A stretch of 64,000 nucleotides of DNA from NCBI RefSeq assembly GCF_020687165.1, contig NZ_JAJEQC010000009.1; one strand, 5' to 3'. The notes beneath the pieces are model-generated. The model did no database searches, had not been told where the DNA came from, and saw only the letters and a list, made by a program, of their open reading frames with translations. The DNA is from Hominenteromicrobium mulieris. Its GTDB lineage: Bacteria; Bacillota; Clostridia; Oscillospirales; Acutalibacteraceae. Within the stretch, counting starts at the first letter, position 1. Each line of letters starts with the position of its first letter. The position numbers and the translations under genes are program-made. Shown in pieces: positions 61,439 to 64,000 of this stretch.

Positions 61439-61795
61439 ATGAAAAAGTATAATGTCAATGTTAACGGCACAGCTTATGAAGTAACAGTAGAAGAAGTCGT
61501 CGGCGGCGCAGCACCGGCTCCGGTTGCAGCAGCTCCGGCAGCAGCACCCGCTCCGGCCCCGGTCGCAGCACCGGCAGGCGCTGGCGAGCAGGTCAAGAGC
61601 CCGATGCCCGGCAACATCCTTTCCGTCAACGTCAATGTTGGCGATACCGTTGCTGAAGGTCAGGTTCTCATGATCCTCGAAGCTATGAAGATGGAAAACG
61701 AGATCATGGCACCGAAGGCCGGCAAGGTCACCAGCGTGAACGTCCAGAAGGGCGCAACCGTTGAGAGCGGCACACTCCTCTGCGTTGTTGGCTAA
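61439..61795 (+). CDS. Biotin carboxyl carrier protein of the decarboxylase
   Basis: 118 residues. A Pro/Ala-rich flexible linker (about 25-50) leads to a biotinyl domain with SPMPGNILSVNVNVGDTV and the biotinylated lysine in EAMKMENEI. It shuttles the carboxyl group from the alpha subunit to the membrane-bound beta subunit. A separate carrier gene is common in Clostridial systems. Confidence 0.92.
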   Translation: MKKYNVNVNGTAYEVTVEEVVGGAAPAPVAAAPAAAPAPAPVAAPAGAGEQVKSPMPGNILSVNVNVGDTVAEGQVLMILEAMKMENEIMAPKAGKVTSVNVQKGATVESGTLLCVVG

Positions 61796-61848
61796 GTTAA
61801 ACTTAAGCCTACGCACATACTACTAAAATAAGGAGTGTTAAATTATTC

Positions 61849-63045
61849 ATGGAAGCGATAACTAATTTTCTGAATAGCACAGGCTTCGCAAAGCTCGGCG
61901 AAAACCCGCTGCAGCTCGTTATGCTCGCTGTTTCCTGTGTTCTTCTGTACCTTGCTATCGTCAAGAAGTTCGAGCCGCTGCTCCTTCTGCCGATTGCATT
62001 CGGTATGCTTTTAACAAACCTGCCCGGCGCAGGCATTTACCATGCAGAACTGTTTGAAGGCGGTCATGTGCATTGGGAAATGTTTGCGGAAGGTGTTAAA
62101 CTCGCAAACGGTTCCACGGAAGCTGCTGGTCTGCTCGACGTCCTCTATCTCGGCGTTAAGCTCGGTGTTTATCCATGTCTCATCTTCATCGGCGTCGGCT
62201 GCATGACAGACTTCGGTCCGCTGATTGCAAACCCGAAGAGCCTGCTGCTCGGCGCTGCCGCACAGCTCGGTATCTTCGTTACCTATGTCGGCGCTGTCCT
62301 GCTCGGCTTCACCCCGGCACAGGCCGGCTCCATCGGCATCATCGGCGGTGCAGACGGCCCTACGGCCATCTTCGTCACCTCCAAGCTCGCACCTGAACTC
62401 CTTGGCCCGATCGCCGTTGCCGCATATTCCTACATGGCGCTCGTTCCGGTTATTCAACCGCCGATCATGAAGGCGCTCACCACAAAGAAAGAGCGCATGA
62501 TCCAGATGAAGCAGCTCCGTCAGGTTACAAAGACCGAGAAGATTCTGTTCCCGATCGTGGTTACCATCTTCGTTTCCCTCATGCTGCCGTCCGCTGCATC
62601 CCTTGTCGGCTGCCTCATGCTCGGCAACCTTCTCCGTGAGAGCGGCGTAACAGAGCGTCTGAACAAGACCGCACAGAACGAGCTGATGAACATCGTTACG
62701 ATCTTCCTCGGCACCTCCGTCGGTGCAACAGCTACCGCTGCAAACTTCCTCAATCCGCAGACGCTTAAGATTCTCGTCCTCGGCGTTGTTGCATTCGGTC
62801 TCGGCACCGCAGGCGGCGTTCTGCTCGCAAAGCTCATGAACGTCTTCCTTAAGGATAAGATCAATCCGCTCATCGGCTCCGCCGGTGTTTCCGCCGTTCC
62901 TATGGCGGCTCGTGTATCGCAGGTCGTCGGCCAGAAAGAGAATCCGCGCAACTTCCTGCTCATGCACGCTATGGGTCCGAACGTCGCAGGCGTCATCGGT
63001 TCTGCTGTTGCAGCCGGTGTGTTCCTGGCTCTGTTCGGCGTTTGA
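61849..63045 (+). CDS. oadB: Sodium-translocating decarboxylase beta subunit
   Basis: 398 residues, very hydrophobic. Typical beta-subunit segments: FEPLLLLPIAFGMLLTNLPG, VGCMTDFGPLIANPKSLLLG, GIIGGADGPTAIFVTSKLAP with the conserved Asp used in Na+ transport, and GVSAVPMAARVSQVVGQKEN. It decarboxylates carboxybiotin and pumps Na+ out. Which substrate (oxaloacetate, methylmalonyl-CoA or glutaconyl-CoA) depends on the alpha subunit, here oxaloacetate-type. Confidence 0.92.
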   Translation: MEAITNFLNSTGFAKLGENPLQLVMLAVSCVLLYLAIVKKFEPLLLLPIAFGMLLTNLPGAGIYHAELFEGGHVHWEMFAEGVKLANGSTEAAGLLDVLYLGVKLGVYPCLIFIGVGCMTDFGPLIANPKSLLLGAAAQLGIFVTYVGAVLLGFTPAQAGSIGIIGGADGPTAIFVTSKLAPELLGPIAVAAYSYMALVPVIQPPIMKALTTKKERMIQMKQLRQVTKTEKILFPIVVTIFVSLMLPSAASLVGCLMLGNLLRESGVTERLNKTAQNELMNIVTIFLGTSVGATATAANFLNPQTLKILVLGVVAFGLGTAGGVLLAKLMNVFLKDKINPLIGSAGVSAVPMAARVSQVVGQKENPRNFLLMHAMGPNVAGVIGSAVAAGVFLALFGV

Positions 63046-63075
63046 TAACGCTTAGGAAAGGAAGTAACAGTTATT

Positions 63076-64000
63076 ATGGCTAAGAATCCCCTTAGAATTA
63101 CCGATACCATCCTGCGTGACGCGCACCAGTCTCAGGCCGCAACGCGCATGCGTATCGAGGATATGCTTCCGGCTTGCGAAAAGCTGGACAACATGGGTTA
63201 CTGGTCTCTGGAGTGCTGGGGCGGCGCAACGTTCGACGTCTGCATGCGTTTCCTGAACGAAGACCCGTGGGAGCGTCTCAGAACGCTTAAAAAGGCAATG
63301 CCGAAGACCCCGTTGCAGATGCTCCTGCGCGGCCAGAACCTCCTCGGCTACAAGCACTATGCCGATGACGTGGTTGCAGAGTTCTGCAAAAAGTCCATCG
63401 AAAACGGCATCGATGTCGTCCGTATCTTCGACGCACTGAACGATCCCCGCAACATGGAGACCGCTATGAAGTACGTCAAGGAATATGGCGGCAAGGCAGA
63501 GGCTGCCATCAGCTATACAAAGAGCCCCGTGCACAGCGAGGATTACTTCGTAAAGCTCGCTATGCAGCTTGAAAAGATGGGTGCAGATACCATCTGCATT
63601 AAGGATATGGCAAACCTGCTCCTTCCGTACGACGCATATTCGCTCGTAAAGAAGCTGAAGGAAAACGTCAGCGTGCCGATCCATCTGCATACCCACAACA
63701 CCACCGGTACAGGCGACATGGTCAACCTGATGGCTGCACAGGCAGGCGTTGACATCGTGGACTGCGCACTGTCCCCGCTCGCAAACGGCACCTCTCAGCC
63801 GGCAACTGAGTCCCTCGTTGCCACGCTGCAGGGCACCAGCCGTGATACCGGCCTTGATCTTGAGAAGCTCAGCGAGGTTGCCGCACACTTCCGTACGGTT
63901 GCCGATAAGCTGAACATTAACCCGAAGGTCCTTAAGGTCGATACCAACACGCTGCTGTATCAGGTTCCGGGCGGCATGCTTTCGAACCTTATCTCTCAGC
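63076..64000 (+). CDS. oadA: Oxaloacetate decarboxylase alpha subunit, partial
   Basis: The first 308 codons are present and the gene runs off the right edge. ATG 63076, preceded by GGAAAGGAAG. Carboxyltransferase TIM-barrel: ITDTILRDAHQSQAATRMR, ECWGGATFDVCMRFL, LLRGQNLLGYKHYADDVV, VRIFDALNDPRNMETAMKY, IKDMANLLLPYDAY and the HLHTHNTTGTGDM metal site. This distinguishes an oxaloacetate decarboxylase/pyruvate carboxylase B-type enzyme from CoA-ester decarboxylases. It moves CO2 from oxaloacetate to biotin on the carrier protein. Confidence 0.92.
   Translation, partial: MAKNPLRITDTILRDAHQSQAATRMRIEDMLPACEKLDNMGYWSLECWGGATFDVCMRFLNEDPWERLRTLKKAMPKTPLQMLLRGQNLLGYKHYADDVVAEFCKKSIENGIDVVRIFDALNDPRNMETAMKYVKEYGGKAEAAISYTKSPVHSEDYFVKLAMQLEKMGADTICIKDMANLLLPYDAYSLVKKLKENVSVPIHLHTHNTTGTGDMVNLMAAQAGVDIVDCALSPLANGTSQPATESLVATLQGTSRDTGLDLEKLSEVAAHFRTVADKLNINPKVLKVDTNTLLYQVPGGMLSNLISQ

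Overview
The window looks like a chromosomal segment of an anaerobic, low-to-mid G+C Firmicute of the class Clostridia, most likely a gut Oscillospirales/Ruminococcaceae-type organism. The evidence is strong AGGAGG-type ribosome sites, lipoproteins and wall-type surface proteins instead of outer-membrane proteins, the oxygen-independent (cobalt-early) cobalamin route, a sodium-pump decarboxylase, a DUF4364 gene, and mobile genes (TnpV, Cys_rich_VLP, RepA_N) typical of gut Clostridia. The species cannot be named from sequence alone.

1-20.3 kb: after the start of a divergent Gfo/Idh/MocA oxidoreductase comes one very compact + strand cobalamin operon behind a good promoter and a cobalamin riboswitch. 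It codes for a lipoprotein CbiK chelatase, a second lipoprotein, a BtuF/BtuC-like corrinoid ABC importer whose ATPase is fused to CbiD, then CbiF, G, H, J, ET, A, CobT, U, S, a mini CobU-like protein, CobC, CbiB, CobD, CbiP and CbiC. Most junctions overlap by 1-8 bases. CbiL, precorrin-2 synthesis and a corrinoid adenosyltransferase are absent from the window.

20.3-26.5 kb: a promoter drives a roughly 220-nt, multi-branched structured RNA closed by a terminator. It is followed by a polyamine operon: speA, speE, speB, a carboxy(nor)spermidine dehydrogenase and nspC. This combines two alternative routes to spermidine.

26.5-57.7 kb is an accessory region of nested, partly decayed mobile DNA. 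It holds a TnpV module; a minus-strand type I restriction-modification operon (XRE regulator, hsdM, an unknown gene, hsdS, a third target-recognition half-gene, hsdR) with a GTCT tetranucleotide tract that could switch the specificity subunit; and truncated RepA_N, relaxase, MobC and serine-recombinase genes joined at deletion scars. Next come hcp, an IS66 fossil, a complete lantibiotic-immunity cassette (ATPase, two permeases, NisI-like lipoprotein, two-component system) with two matching regulator-box promoters, a TetR gene beside a 1091-residue cell-surface protein, small conjugative-element proteins, an array of large inverted repeats, a DUF3830/hydroxyacid dehydrogenase/frameshifted MATE operon divergent from an Lrp regulator, a clsA pseudogene, a TOPRIM protein and a tandem ribbon-helix-helix protein.

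57.7-64 kb returns to housekeeping DNA: tRNA-Arg(CCG) with a decayed tandem copy, an XRE regulator with TTGTATCT operator repeats, a MATE-DUF4364 operon, and the start of a sodium-translocating (oxaloacetate-type) decarboxylase operon in the order gamma, biotin carrier, beta, alpha, which runs off the right edge.
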